A stretch of 49,212 bases of DNA from JADYZU01 sp964540965. GTDB taxonomy: Bacteria; Pseudomonadota; Alphaproteobacteria; Rhodobacterales; Rhodobacteraceae. A model generated the notes under the pieces. The model did no database searches, was not told where the DNA came from, and saw only the letters and a program-made list of their open reading frames with translations. Location of the stretch: assembly GCA_964540965.1 (NCBI GenBank), contig CAZIOT010000023.1:1-49212 (forward strand), in the 5' to 3' direction. Below, in pieces: positions 22,396-30,530 of the stretch (its first letter is position 1; each line of letters starts with the position of its first letter). A program made the position numbers and the translations under genes.

Positions 22396-23862
22396 ATGAG
22401 CGCCTATCACGAACTCATGGATTTCCAGCGCGAGACCGAGGCCCTGGCCCAGATCGCCGGCCGCCTTGGCTGGGATCAGGAAACCATGATGCCGCGCGGC
22501 GCGGCCCATCAGCGGGGCGAGGAAATGGCGGCGATGGAATCGGTGCTGCACGCGCGGCGCACCGATCACCGGCTGGCCGGCTGGCTGGCCGATGCCGTGG
22601 CCTTTGACGAGGCGAGCCATGCCAATCTCCGCCTGATCCGCCACCGCTATGAACGCAACCTCCGGGTGCCGGCGCGACTGGCGGCGGAAATCGCCCGTGT
22701 CACCTCGGTCGCGCAGGGCGTCTGGGCCGAGGCGCGGGCGGCCGAGGATGTCGCCGCCTTCCTGCCGACGCTGGAACAGGTGGTGCGGCTCAAGCGGGAA
22801 GAGGGGCAGGCGCTGGCGCAAGGCGGCGCCGTCTATGACGCGCTGATCGACGATTACGAACCCGGCGCGACGGCGGAAAGCCTGGGCGCGCTGTTCGGCG
22901 CCCTGCGCCCGCGTCTGGTCGCGCTGCGCGCAAGGGTGCGCGACGGTGCGCCGCCGCTGCCGATCACCGGCAGCTTTGGCGAGGAAGGGCAGATGGCGCT
23001 GGCGCGCGAACTGGCCTCCGCCTTTGGCTATGACATGACCCGCGGCCGTCTTGACAAGGCCGTGCATCCCTTCTCGTCGGGATCGGGCAATGATGTTCGG
23101 ATCACCACCCGGACCAATCCGGCCGATCCGTTCAACTGCTTTTTTTCGACCATCCACGAGGTCGGCCACGCCGCCTATGAACAGAACATCGACCAGGGCC
23201 ATCTGCTGACACCGGTCGGGCAGGGCGTGTCGATGGGCGTTCACGAAAGCCAAAGCCGGATCTACGAAAACCAGCTTGGCCGCAGCCGCGCCTTTACCGG
23301 CTGGCTGTATGGCCGCATGCGCGACATCTTCGACGATTTCGGCATCCCGTCCGAGGACGAATTCTATCGCACCGTCAACCGCGTCGCGGACAACCCCATC
23401 CGCACCGAGGCGGACGAGGTGCAATACAACCTGCACGTCCTGATCCGTTTCGACCTTGAACGCGCGCTGATGGCCGGCGATCTGGCGGTGGCCGATCTCG
23501 AGGCGGCGTGGAACGACCGTTTCCGCGCCGATTTCGGCTTTGCCGTGGACCGGCCGTCGCATGGCCTGTTGCAGGATGTGCATTGGTCGGTTGGGCTGTT
23601 CGGCTATTTCCCGACCTACACTCTGGGCAATGTCTATGCCGGCTGCCTGCACGGGGCGCTGCGGCGTGACCTGCCCGACCTTGACGCCGATCTGGCCCGC
23701 GGCGATGCCTCGCGCGCGACGGGATGGCTGCGCGAGCATCTGCAGCGCCATGGCGGGCTGCACCCGCCGCGCGACACCATCCGCCGCGCCACCGGCGCCG
23801 AGCCGACCGAGGCGCCGCTCTTGGACTATCTCGAGGCGAAGTTCGGCGAGATCTATCCGTAG
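22396..23862 (+). CDS. M32-family metallocarboxypeptidase
   Basis: A 488-residue protein of the Taq-type carboxypeptidase family: the zinc motif HEVGH within TIHEVGHAAYEQ (~252-263), GVHESQSR with the downstream glutamate ligand, and the DVRITTRTNPADPFN segment. Such enzymes remove C-terminal residues from peptides in the cytoplasm. Start follows GAGAGGGTAAG, directly after ctaA. Its TAG stop lies inside a dispersed repeat (family B), which therefore sets the protein's C-terminus. Confidence 0.93.
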   Translation: MSAYHELMDFQRETEALAQIAGRLGWDQETMMPRGAAHQRGEEMAAMESVLHARRTDHRLAGWLADAVAFDEASHANLRLIRHRYERNLRVPARLAAEIARVTSVAQGVWAEARAAEDVAAFLPTLEQVVRLKREEGQALAQGGAVYDALIDDYEPGATAESLGALFGALRPRLVALRARVRDGAPPLPITGSFGEEGQMALARELASAFGYDMTRGRLDKAVHPFSSGSGNDVRITTRTNPADPFNCFFSTIHEVGHAAYEQNIDQGHLLTPVGQGVSMGVHESQSRIYENQLGRSRAFTGWLYGRMRDIFDDFGIPSEDEFYRTVNRVADNPIRTEADEVQYNLHVLIRFDLERALMAGDLAVADLEAAWNDRFRADFGFAVDRPSHGLLQDVHWSVGLFGYFPTYTLGNVYAGCLHGALRRDLPDLDADLARGDASRATGWLREHLQRHGGLHPPRDTIRRATGAEPTEAPLLDYLEAKFGEIYP

Positions 23863-23915
23863 GGTGGGCAACCGCCCACCGCCCCGCGGCCAAGGTGGGC
23901 AACCGCCCACCCTAC
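23859..23915. repeat. Dispersed inverted repeat, family B (copy 1)
   Basis: GTAGGGTGGGCAACCGCCCA (23859-) and, after a 12-base spacer, its counterpart ending CCCACCCTAC (-23915) form an element palindromic as a whole and within each arm. A related element with the same CGTAGGGTGGG/CCCACCCTACG arms lies at 27002-27073. Confidence 0.75.
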
Positions 23916-24069
23916 ATGTCCCGGTCACATTCGCCCGCTATTGCGCCCCCAATCTCTGGGGTTGTGGACGGAAAACCGGCCAGATATGGTCCCCCCAAGG
24001 CAGGAGCGGTGCTCCGGCGGCGCACCGTTTCTGGGGCCATCTGGCATCAGGGCAGGGACGGTTTCGCCT

Positions 24070-24654
24070 ATGCAGGACGACTTCAGGACCAGTTTCGTGC
24101 GCGATCCCGCCACGCTGCGGCAGAATCCGGCGCTGGTGCTCAATGCCGATTTCCGCCCCTTGTCCTATTATCCCCTGTCGCTCTGGCCCTGGCAGGAGGC
24201 GATCAAGGCGGTGGTCCTCGACCGCGTGGTCATCGTCGCCGAATATGACGAGGAGGTGCGAAGTCCGTCGCGGTCGATCCGGATCCCCTCGGTCGTCGTT
24301 CTCAAGGATTTCGTCCAACCCCAGAAGCGCGTGGCCTTCACGCGCTTCAATCTTTTCCTGCGCGACGAATTCTGCTGCCAGTATTGTGGGTCGAAGGGCG
24401 ACCTGACCTTTGACCATGTCGTGCCGCGGTCGCGCGGCGGCATCACCAGCTGGGACAATGTCGTCGCCGCCTGTTCGCCCTGCAACCTGAGGAAGGGCAA
24501 CAAGACCCTGCGCCAGTCGGGCCTGTCCCTGCGCAAGCCGGTGCGCCAGCCCAGCGCCGAGGAGATGCGCAACATGGGCCGCAAGTTCCCGCCGAACCAC
24601 CTGCATCAAAGCTGGCTCGACTACCTCTACTGGGATGCCGAGCTCGAGGCGTAG
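24070..24654 (+). CDS. HNH endonuclease
   Basis: A 194-residue protein with a C-terminal HNH domain: CQYCG, LTFDHVVPRSRGG, WDNVVAACSPCNLRKGNK (zinc cysteines and catalytic His), then NHLHQSWLDYLYWD. The N-terminal half (ALVLNADFRPLSYYPLSLWPWQEAIKAV) is typical of the conserved stand-alone HNH proteins found throughout proteobacteria. No restriction or phage genes are adjacent. ATG 24070 is the first start giving the conserved DFR...LN segment. Its cellular role is unclear. Confidence 0.92.
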   Translation: MQDDFRTSFVRDPATLRQNPALVLNADFRPLSYYPLSLWPWQEAIKAVVLDRVVIVAEYDEEVRSPSRSIRIPSVVVLKDFVQPQKRVAFTRFNLFLRDEFCCQYCGSKGDLTFDHVVPRSRGGITSWDNVVAACSPCNLRKGNKTLRQSGLSLRKPVRQPSAEEMRNMGRKFPPNHLHQSWLDYLYWDAELEA

Positions 24655-24723
24655 CGCCTGTCATAAAACCGTTACAATTGTCCCAAGCAGGGCTAGTGTC
24701 CCGGCAAACCGCCGGAGACTCGC

Positions 24724-25416
24724 GTGACCATTGCCCTGACCGCCGCCAGCATCAACATGGCCGTTGCCCTTGGCTGTGGCGCCATCATCGGCATGGAACG
24801 CCAGATCCGCCAGCGCAAGGCCGGCCTGCGCACCAATGCCCTTGTGGCGCTGGGCGCCGCCGCCTTCATGGTGTTCTCGATGCTGATCGAGGGCGACATG
24901 TCGCCCAGCCGGGTCGCGGCGCAGGTGGTCAGCGGCATCGGCTTTCTGGGCGCCGGAATCATCTTCCGCGACGGCTATAACGTGCAGGGCCTGACCACGG
25001 CAGCGACGCTGTGGTGTTCGGCGGCGGTCGGGCTGCTCGCCGGGGCGGGGCACTGGGACTTCGCCCTTGTCGCGACGGCGCTGGTCGTCTTTGTCAACTT
25101 CGGCCTGCGCCCCTTCGTCCAGTGGATGAAGCGCCGGCTGAAATCGCACGAAGTGCAGGGGCGTCAGTTCCGCGTCGCGGTTGTCACCGGCCCCGAGCGC
25201 GAGGCCGATGCCCGTGCGCTGATCCTGCGGGTCATGACGCTGGGCGGGCTGCATCTGTCGGGGATCGAACGGGGCGAAGAGGCAGGCGGCGTCCTGCTGA
25301 CCGCCACCGTGCAGGGCGAGGGCGCCAGCGAGCCGATGTTCGAACAGGCGGCGCAGCGAATCGCGGCCGAACCGGGGCTGGTGGCCGTCCGCTGGGCGCC
25401 GGTCGAGGACAACTGA
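24724..25416 (+). CDS. MgtC/SapB-family membrane protein
   Basis: A 230-residue protein with about four to five membrane helices in the first 125 residues: GCGAIIGMERQIRQRKAGLRTNALVALG and SGIGFLGAGIIFRDG are the MgtC signatures, with TTAATLWCSAAVG. A cytosolic ACT-like tail occupies ~145-230. MgtC in pathogens supports low-magnesium growth and inhibits F-type ATP synthase; the chromosomal homologues are less defined. GTG 24724 is the start. It is monocistronic and lies upstream of the zwf operon. Confidence 0.9.
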   Translation: MTIALTAASINMAVALGCGAIIGMERQIRQRKAGLRTNALVALGAAAFMVFSMLIEGDMSPSRVAAQVVSGIGFLGAGIIFRDGYNVQGLTTAATLWCSAAVGLLAGAGHWDFALVATALVVFVNFGLRPFVQWMKRRLKSHEVQGRQFRVAVVTGPEREADARALILRVMTLGGLHLSGIERGEEAGGVLLTATVQGEGASEPMFEQAAQRIAAEPGLVAVRWAPVEDN

Positions 25417-25494
25417 TGCTGCCTTGCAGCATCGGCCAAAATCGGCGCATCCTTTGCTGGACTTGAAGGCGCGCCGGGACTAGGACCGCGCGTA

Positions 25495-25506
25495 GTTAGC
25501 GCTAAC
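25495..25506. promoter_or_regulatory. LacI-type palindromic operator before zwf
   Basis: GTTAGCGCTAAC is a perfect 12-bp palindrome with the central CG and TTA/TAA arms typical of LacI-family operators (compare the GntR-type GTTACCGGTAAC). It sits 38 bases before the zwf ATG, well placed for repression of zwf-pgl-pgi. No LacI-family regulator is in the window. Confidence 0.6.
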
Positions 25507-25544
25507 AGCGCCGCGAAGCGACCAGTCGGACAAGGAGCCGCCAG

Positions 25545-26999
25545 ATGGCAAGCCGCGTGATTCCGGTTGAGGCCTTTGACCTCGTGATTTTCGGGGGCAC
25601 CGGCGATCTTGCCCGCCGCAAGATACTGCCGGGCCTGTTCCGCCGCTTTCGTGCCGGCCAGATGCCGGACGTGGCGCGGATCATCGGCGCCGCCCGCGCC
25701 GATCTGGACGATGCCGGCTGGCGCGAGATGATCCGCGACGCCATCGCCGAATTCGGCGGCGTGGAAAAGCACGACGACGCGGCGCTCGCCGGGTTCCTTG
25801 ACACGCTGCATTACGTCGCCATCGACGCCACGGGCGAGGGCGGCTGGCCGCGCCTTGCCGGGCTGATGCGGCCGGGGATCACCCGGGCCTTCTACTTTTC
25901 CGTCGCCCCGGCGCTGTTCGGCGACATCGCCGAACGCCTGCACCAGCACCATATCGCCGATGCCGACAGCCGGATTGTGGTGGAAAAGCCGTTCGGCCGC
26001 GACCTTGGCACCGCCCGCGCGCTGAACCGGACGCTTGCCGCGCATTTCGACGAAAGCCAGATCTACCGGATCGACCATTACCTCGGCAAGGAAACGGTGC
26101 AGAACCTGATGGCGGTGCGGTTCGCCAATGTCCTGTTCGAGCCGCTTTGGAACAACCATTACGTCGACCATATCCAGATCACCGTCGCCGAAACCGTCGG
26201 CGTCGGCGGGCGCGGCAGCTATTACGACCAGTCGGGCGCGATGCGCGACATGGTGCAGAACCACCTGATGCAGCTTTTGTGCCTGATCGCGATGGAGCCG
26301 CCGTCGCGGTTTGACGCCGATGCGGTGCGCGACGAAAAGCTCAAGGTGATCCGCGCGTTGCAGCCGGTCGAGCCGCATCACATCGTCCGCGGCCAGTATG
26401 ATGCCGGCGCTGGCGGGCCGTCCTATCGCGAGGATGCCGAAAATACGCGGTCCTTCACCGAAAGCTTCATCGCAATGAAATGCGAGATCGCCAACTGGCG
26501 CTGGGCCGGGGTGCCGTTCTACCTGCGCACTGGCAAAAGGATGAAGGCGCGGTCGTCGGAAATCGCCGTGGTGTTTCAGGATCTGGGCCATTCGATTTTC
26601 GAAGGCGACGTGGCGCGGCACCGCAACATCCTTGCCATCCGTCTGCAACCGAACGAAGGCATCGACCTTCAGGTCACGATCAAGGAACCGGGGCCGGGCG
26701 GCATGCGGCTGATCGACATGCCGCTGGACCTGACCTTTGCCGATGCCATCGACGACGGCGATCAGGACGTGCCTGACGCCTATGAACGGCTGATCATGGA
26801 TGTGATCCGCGGCAACCAGACCCTGTTCATGCGCGGCGACGAGGTTGAGGCCGCCTGGGCCTGGACCGATCCGCTGATCGCCGGATGGGAGGCGCGCAAC
26901 GACGTGCCCAAGCACTATGAACAGGGGTCTTCGGGGCCTGAAGACGCGCTGATGCTGATGCACCGCGACGGGCGCCGCTGGCGCGAGATCAAGGCGTGA
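25545..26999 (+). CDS. zwf: Glucose-6-phosphate 1-dehydrogenase
   Basis: A 484-residue enzyme of normal length: FGGTGDLARRK (NADP-binding Rossmann loop), VEKPFGRDL, RIDHYLGKE (active site His/Lys) and PFYLRTGKRM. It starts both the oxidative pentose phosphate and Entner-Doudoroff pathways. ACAAGGAGCCGCC precedes ATG 25545. It is the first gene of a zwf-pgl-pgi series; a family B repeat separates it from pgl. Confidence 0.97.
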   Translation: MASRVIPVEAFDLVIFGGTGDLARRKILPGLFRRFRAGQMPDVARIIGAARADLDDAGWREMIRDAIAEFGGVEKHDDAALAGFLDTLHYVAIDATGEGGWPRLAGLMRPGITRAFYFSVAPALFGDIAERLHQHHIADADSRIVVEKPFGRDLGTARALNRTLAAHFDESQIYRIDHYLGKETVQNLMAVRFANVLFEPLWNNHYVDHIQITVAETVGVGGRGSYYDQSGAMRDMVQNHLMQLLCLIAMEPPSRFDADAVRDEKLKVIRALQPVEPHHIVRGQYDAGAGGPSYREDAENTRSFTESFIAMKCEIANWRWAGVPFYLRTGKRMKARSSEIAVVFQDLGHSIFEGDVARHRNILAIRLQPNEGIDLQVTIKEPGPGGMRLIDMPLDLTFADAIDDGDQDVPDAYERLIMDVIRGNQTLFMRGDEVEAAWAWTDPLIAGWEARNDVPKHYEQGSSGPEDALMLMHRDGRRWREIKA

Positions 27000-27001
27000 G
27001 G

Positions 27002-27073
27002 GGCGGTGGGCGTCTGCCCACCCTACGCAAAGCCCGCGCCGCATCGTAGGGTGGGGGCACCCCACCGCCCGCC
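27002..27073. repeat. Dispersed inverted repeat, family B (copy 2, between zwf and pgl)
   Basis: GGCGGTGGGCGTCTGCCCAC leads to CCCTACG at 27027. After a 17-base spacer CGTAGGGTGGG begins the complementary arm, ending near CACCGCCCGCC at 27073. The element inserts about 70 bases into an operon and may alter the zwf/pgl expression ratio. Confidence 0.7.
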
Positions 27074-27088
27074 CAAGGAGGCCCGGAG

Positions 27089-27760
27089 TTGGAATTCATC
27101 GCCTATCCCGATGCCGAACTGATGATGATCGAACTGGCGAACCGCATTGCCGGAGAGCTGCGGCAGGCGCTTGCCGGCAAGGACCGCGTCGCCTTTGCCG
27201 TGCCCGGCGGCAATACGCCGGGGCCGGTGTTCGATTCGCTCTGTGCTGCCGATCTGGACTGGGACCGGGTCGATGTGATGCTGACTGACGAACGTTGGGT
27301 GCCGGAAACCTCGGACCGCTCGAACACCCGCCTGCTGCGGCAGCGCCTGCTGACGGGACGCGCCGCCGCGGCCCGGCTGGTGCCGCTTTACGCGGATGCG
27401 GCCGAACCCGAGGACCGACTGGAGGAACTCTCGGCCGGAATCGACGCCTGCCTGCCGCTGTCGGTCTGTCTTCTGGGCATGGGCGCCGACCGTCACACCG
27501 CCTCGATCTTTCCCGGCGCCGACCGGCTGGACGACGCGCTTTTCGGCGAGGCCGTGCTGGTGCCGATGCGGGCGCCCGGCGCGCCGGAGCCGCGGGTGAC
27601 CCTGTCGGCGCGGGTGCTGAACGGCGCGGTGATCCGCCATATCCTGATCACCGGCGCCGCCAAGCGCGAGGCGCTGGAACAGGCGAAATCCATGGCCCCC
27701 GAGGAGGCGCCGGTGGCCGCCGTCCTGCGCGGCGCCTTTGTTCACTGGGCTGAAAACTAG
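27089..27760 (+). CDS. pgl: 6-phosphogluconolactonase
   Basis: A 223-residue SIS/NagB-fold lactonase (DevB type): AFAVPGGNTPGPVFD, VDVMLTDERWVPETSDRSN and LLGMGADRHTASIFPG are the substrate-phosphate and catalytic segments. It hydrolyses the product of Zwf. The first codon is TTG (27089), supported by AAGGAGG seven bases upstream; no in-frame ATG is available before codon 11. The gap to pgi is 10 bases. Confidence 0.94.
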   Translation: MEFIAYPDAELMMIELANRIAGELRQALAGKDRVAFAVPGGNTPGPVFDSLCAADLDWDRVDVMLTDERWVPETSDRSNTRLLRQRLLTGRAAAARLVPLYADAAEPEDRLEELSAGIDACLPLSVCLLGMGADRHTASIFPGADRLDDALFGEAVLVPMRAPGAPEPRVTLSARVLNGAVIRHILITGAAKREALEQAKSMAPEEAPVAAVLRGAFVHWAEN

Positions 27761-27770
27761 GGGGCCGCGC

Positions 27771-29372
27771 ATGTGGCAGGCATTGAAGAACCACGAGGCG
27801 GCAACGCGCGCCCGCCGCATCGACGCGATGCTGGACGGCGCGCGTGCCGCGGATTTCTCGGCCCGGGCCGGGGACATGCTGCTGGATTATTCCAAGACCA
27901 ATATCGACGCCACCGCCCGTGACCTGCTGATCGGGCTGTTCGATGCCCGTGGCGTCGCCGCCCGGCGCGAGGCGATGTTTGCCGGCGCGAAGATCAACGA
28001 GACCGAGGGGCGCGCGGTGCTGCATACTGCGCTGCGCAACCTGGACGGGGGGCCGGTGTTGGTCGACGGCGTGGACGTGATGCCCGGCGTGCGCGACACG
28101 CTGGCGCGGATGGAACGTTTCGCGCGCGAGGTCAGGGACGGCGATTTCACCGGGCAGGGCGGGGCGATCACCGATGTCGTCAATATCGGTATCGGCGGTT
28201 CGGACCTTGGCCCGGCGATGGCGGTGCGGGCGCTCGCGCCGTTCCACGACGGGCCGCGCTGCCATTTCGTCTCGAATGTCGATCCCGCCGATGTCGCCGG
28301 CGTCCTGCTCGACTGCGATCCGGAAACCACGCTGGTCATCGTCGCCTCGAAAACCTTCACCACGATCGAGACGATGACCAACGCCCGCACCGCCAGGGCG
28401 TGGATGAGCGATCGGGTCGCCGATCCGGCGGCGCAATTCGCCGCGTTGTCGACCGACCTTGGCCGCACCGGCGCCTTCGGCATCGCGCCGGACCGGGTGT
28501 TCGGTTTCGAGGACTGGGTCGGTGGCCGCTATTCGATGTGGGGGCCGATCGGCCTCAGCCTGATGATCGCCATCGGACCCGAAGCCTTCCGCGCCTTCCT
28601 GCGCGGCGGGCAGGCGATGGATGTGCATTTCCGCGCCGCACCCTGGCGGGAAAACCTGCCGGCGCTGCTGGCGATGGTCGGCCTCTGGCACAATCAGGTC
28701 TGCGGCCATGCCACCCGCGCCGTCCTGCCCTATGACAACAACCTTGCCCGGTTGCCGGCCTATCTCCAGCAGCTTGAAATGGAATCGAATGGCAAGCGTG
28801 TCGGTATCGACGGCGCCGATCTGGTCGTCGATTCCGGCCCCGTGGTCTGGGGAGAGCCGGGGACCAACGGCCAGCATGCCTTTTACCAGCTGATCCATCA
28901 GGGCACCCGCGTCGTGCCTTGCGAATTCCTTGTCGCCGCCCGCGGCGCGCAAGAGGAATTGCACCATCAGCACCAGCTTCTGATCGCCAACTGCCTTGCC
29001 CAATCCGAGGCGCTGATGCGCGGCCGCACGCTGGACGAGGCGCGGGCGATCCTCGGGCGCAAGGGGCTGACGGGCGCGGAGCTTGACCGGCAGGCGCGGC
29101 ACCGGGTGTTTCCGGGCAACCGGCCCTCGGTGACGCTGGCCTATCCGCAGCTTGACCCGTTCACCCTGGGCCAGATCATCGCGCTTTACGAACACCGGGT
29201 TTTCGTCGAGGGCGCGGTGCTGGGCATCAATTCCTACGACCAGTGGGGCGTGGAACTGGGCAAGGAACTTGCCACGGCCCTGCAACCCGTGGTCGAGGGC
29301 GCGCCCGGCGCCGTGGCGGGCGACGGATCCACGGCGCAGCTGGTCGGGTTCCTGCGGGCGAACGGGGCCTGA
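27771..29372 (+). CDS. pgi: Glucose-6-phosphate isomerase
   Basis: A 533-residue enzyme with the SIS fold: VVNIGIGGSDLGPAMA, VASKTFTTIETMTNA, DWVGGRYSMWGPIGLS, and the C-terminal signature GINSYDQWGVELGKELA. It interconverts glucose- and fructose-6-phosphate, allowing fructose-derived carbon to enter the Zwf route. Start ATG 27771 follows AGGGGGCC. The stop is 6 bases from the end of the convergent opgC. Confidence 0.97.
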   Translation: MWQALKNHEAATRARRIDAMLDGARAADFSARAGDMLLDYSKTNIDATARDLLIGLFDARGVAARREAMFAGAKINETEGRAVLHTALRNLDGGPVLVDGVDVMPGVRDTLARMERFAREVRDGDFTGQGGAITDVVNIGIGGSDLGPAMAVRALAPFHDGPRCHFVSNVDPADVAGVLLDCDPETTLVIVASKTFTTIETMTNARTARAWMSDRVADPAAQFAALSTDLGRTGAFGIAPDRVFGFEDWVGGRYSMWGPIGLSLMIAIGPEAFRAFLRGGQAMDVHFRAAPWRENLPALLAMVGLWHNQVCGHATRAVLPYDNNLARLPAYLQQLEMESNGKRVGIDGADLVVDSGPVVWGEPGTNGQHAFYQLIHQGTRVVPCEFLVAARGAQEELHHQHQLLIANCLAQSEALMRGRTLDEARAILGRKGLTGAELDRQARHRVFPGNRPSVTLAYPQLDPFTLGQIIALYEHRVFVEGAVLGINSYDQWGVELGKELATALQPVVEGAPGAVAGDGSTAQLVGFLRANGA

Positions 29373-29378
29373 GGCAGG

Positions 29379-30518
29379 TCAGGGGGCCTTGCGCATCTGT
29401 CGCAGGGCCCATTCGCGCAGGAAGGCAAAGCCCACCAGCAGGGCCAGCCCGCCCCAGATCACCGCCGTCTGAAGCGCGGCCGAATAGCCGTGCAGCATCA
29501 GCACCGCCCGCGCCGCAAAGGCCAGCACGGTGCCCAGAGCAAAGACCGGCAGCGCCTGCCGCCCCATGACCGACAGGGGCTCGAGCCAGCGCGACCCCGA
29601 CCAGCGGGCAAGGCCGGGCAGGACGCTGACCAGCCAGGCCAGCGACAGGATGTGCAGCAGCCGCGGCAATTCCAGATAGGTCTTGTTGAAATTGGTGACG
29701 ATCCTGGGCAGGCCCAGGTTCGACAGGAACACCATGACCTGGTTGCCCGCCTCGCGCACCGCGTCGATCTGCACCCACAGCCCGGCAAGCAAGACATAGG
29801 CCAGCGCCAGCGTGGTGATCCACCACCGCGCCGGCAGCAGCCGTTCGCCCTGCGCCAGCCGCAGCCCGATCAGCGCGCCGATGACGAAGATCAACTGCCA
29901 GGAAAACGGGTTCAGGAACCATTGCCCGGCGCCCGGATAGGTCGGCAGGTTCACCCGTGCCAGCCCGGCAAACAGCCACAGGCCCAGCGCGCAGGCAAAG
30001 GTGATCAGCGGCTCGCGCCGGCCGGCCCACAGGATCAGCGGCGCGAAGACGAGCAGCACGATGTAAAGCGTCAGGATGTTGATATAGCCGAACTGGTGCA
30101 ACAGCAGCGGCAGGCCGATGAAGACGCCGATCGGATCCTGGATCAGCGCCTGGAAATTGTCGCGCCCCATCATGTCGGGCGTCTCGGCAAAGCGCAGCAC
30201 GCCGGCGATCATGCCCAGCACGATGATCGAGATCAGGATCTGCACCAGATACAGCATCCACGCCCGGCCCCAGCAGCGCCACAGGCCCTGCCACCACGGG
30301 CCGGGGCCGAAATAGCGGCCATAGGCCAGCGCCGCCGACACGCCCGAGATCATGACGAATGCCTCGGCCGCATCGGAAAAGCCGAAGTTGCGGGTGGTGA
30401 AATGTTCCCAGATCGTGCCGGGGACATGGTTGATGTAGATCGTGGCTAGGGCAAAGCCGCGGATCAGGTCGATGCGCGTGTCGCGCGGCTTGCGGATTGC
30501 GCCGGGGGTCTGGGTCAT
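29379..30518 (-). CDS. opgC: Glucan succinyl transferase OpgC
   Basis: A 379-residue membrane protein with about ten helices, acyltransferase-3-like OpgC family. The N-terminal RIDLIRGFALATIYINHVPGT and FGFSDAAEAFVMISGVSAAL match OpgC proteins, which add succinyl groups to osmoregulated periplasmic glucans (shown in Rhodobacter sphaeroides). It is the last gene of opgG-opgH-opgC, 12 bases after opgH. Confidence 0.92.
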   Translation of the reverse strand: MTQTPGAIRKPRDTRIDLIRGFALATIYINHVPGTIWEHFTTRNFGFSDAAEAFVMISGVSAALAYGRYFGPGPWWQGLWRCWGRAWMLYLVQILISIIVLGMIAGVLRFAETPDMMGRDNFQALIQDPIGVFIGLPLLLHQFGYINILTLYIVLLVFAPLILWAGRREPLITFACALGLWLFAGLARVNLPTYPGAGQWFLNPFSWQLIFVIGALIGLRLAQGERLLPARWWITTLALAYVLLAGLWVQIDAVREAGNQVMVFLSNLGLPRIVTNFNKTYLELPRLLHILSLAWLVSVLPGLARWSGSRWLEPLSVMGRQALPVFALGTVLAFAARAVLMLHGYSAALQTAVIWGGLALLVGFAFLREWALRQMRKAP

Positions 30519-30530
30519 TGAGGTCTTTGG

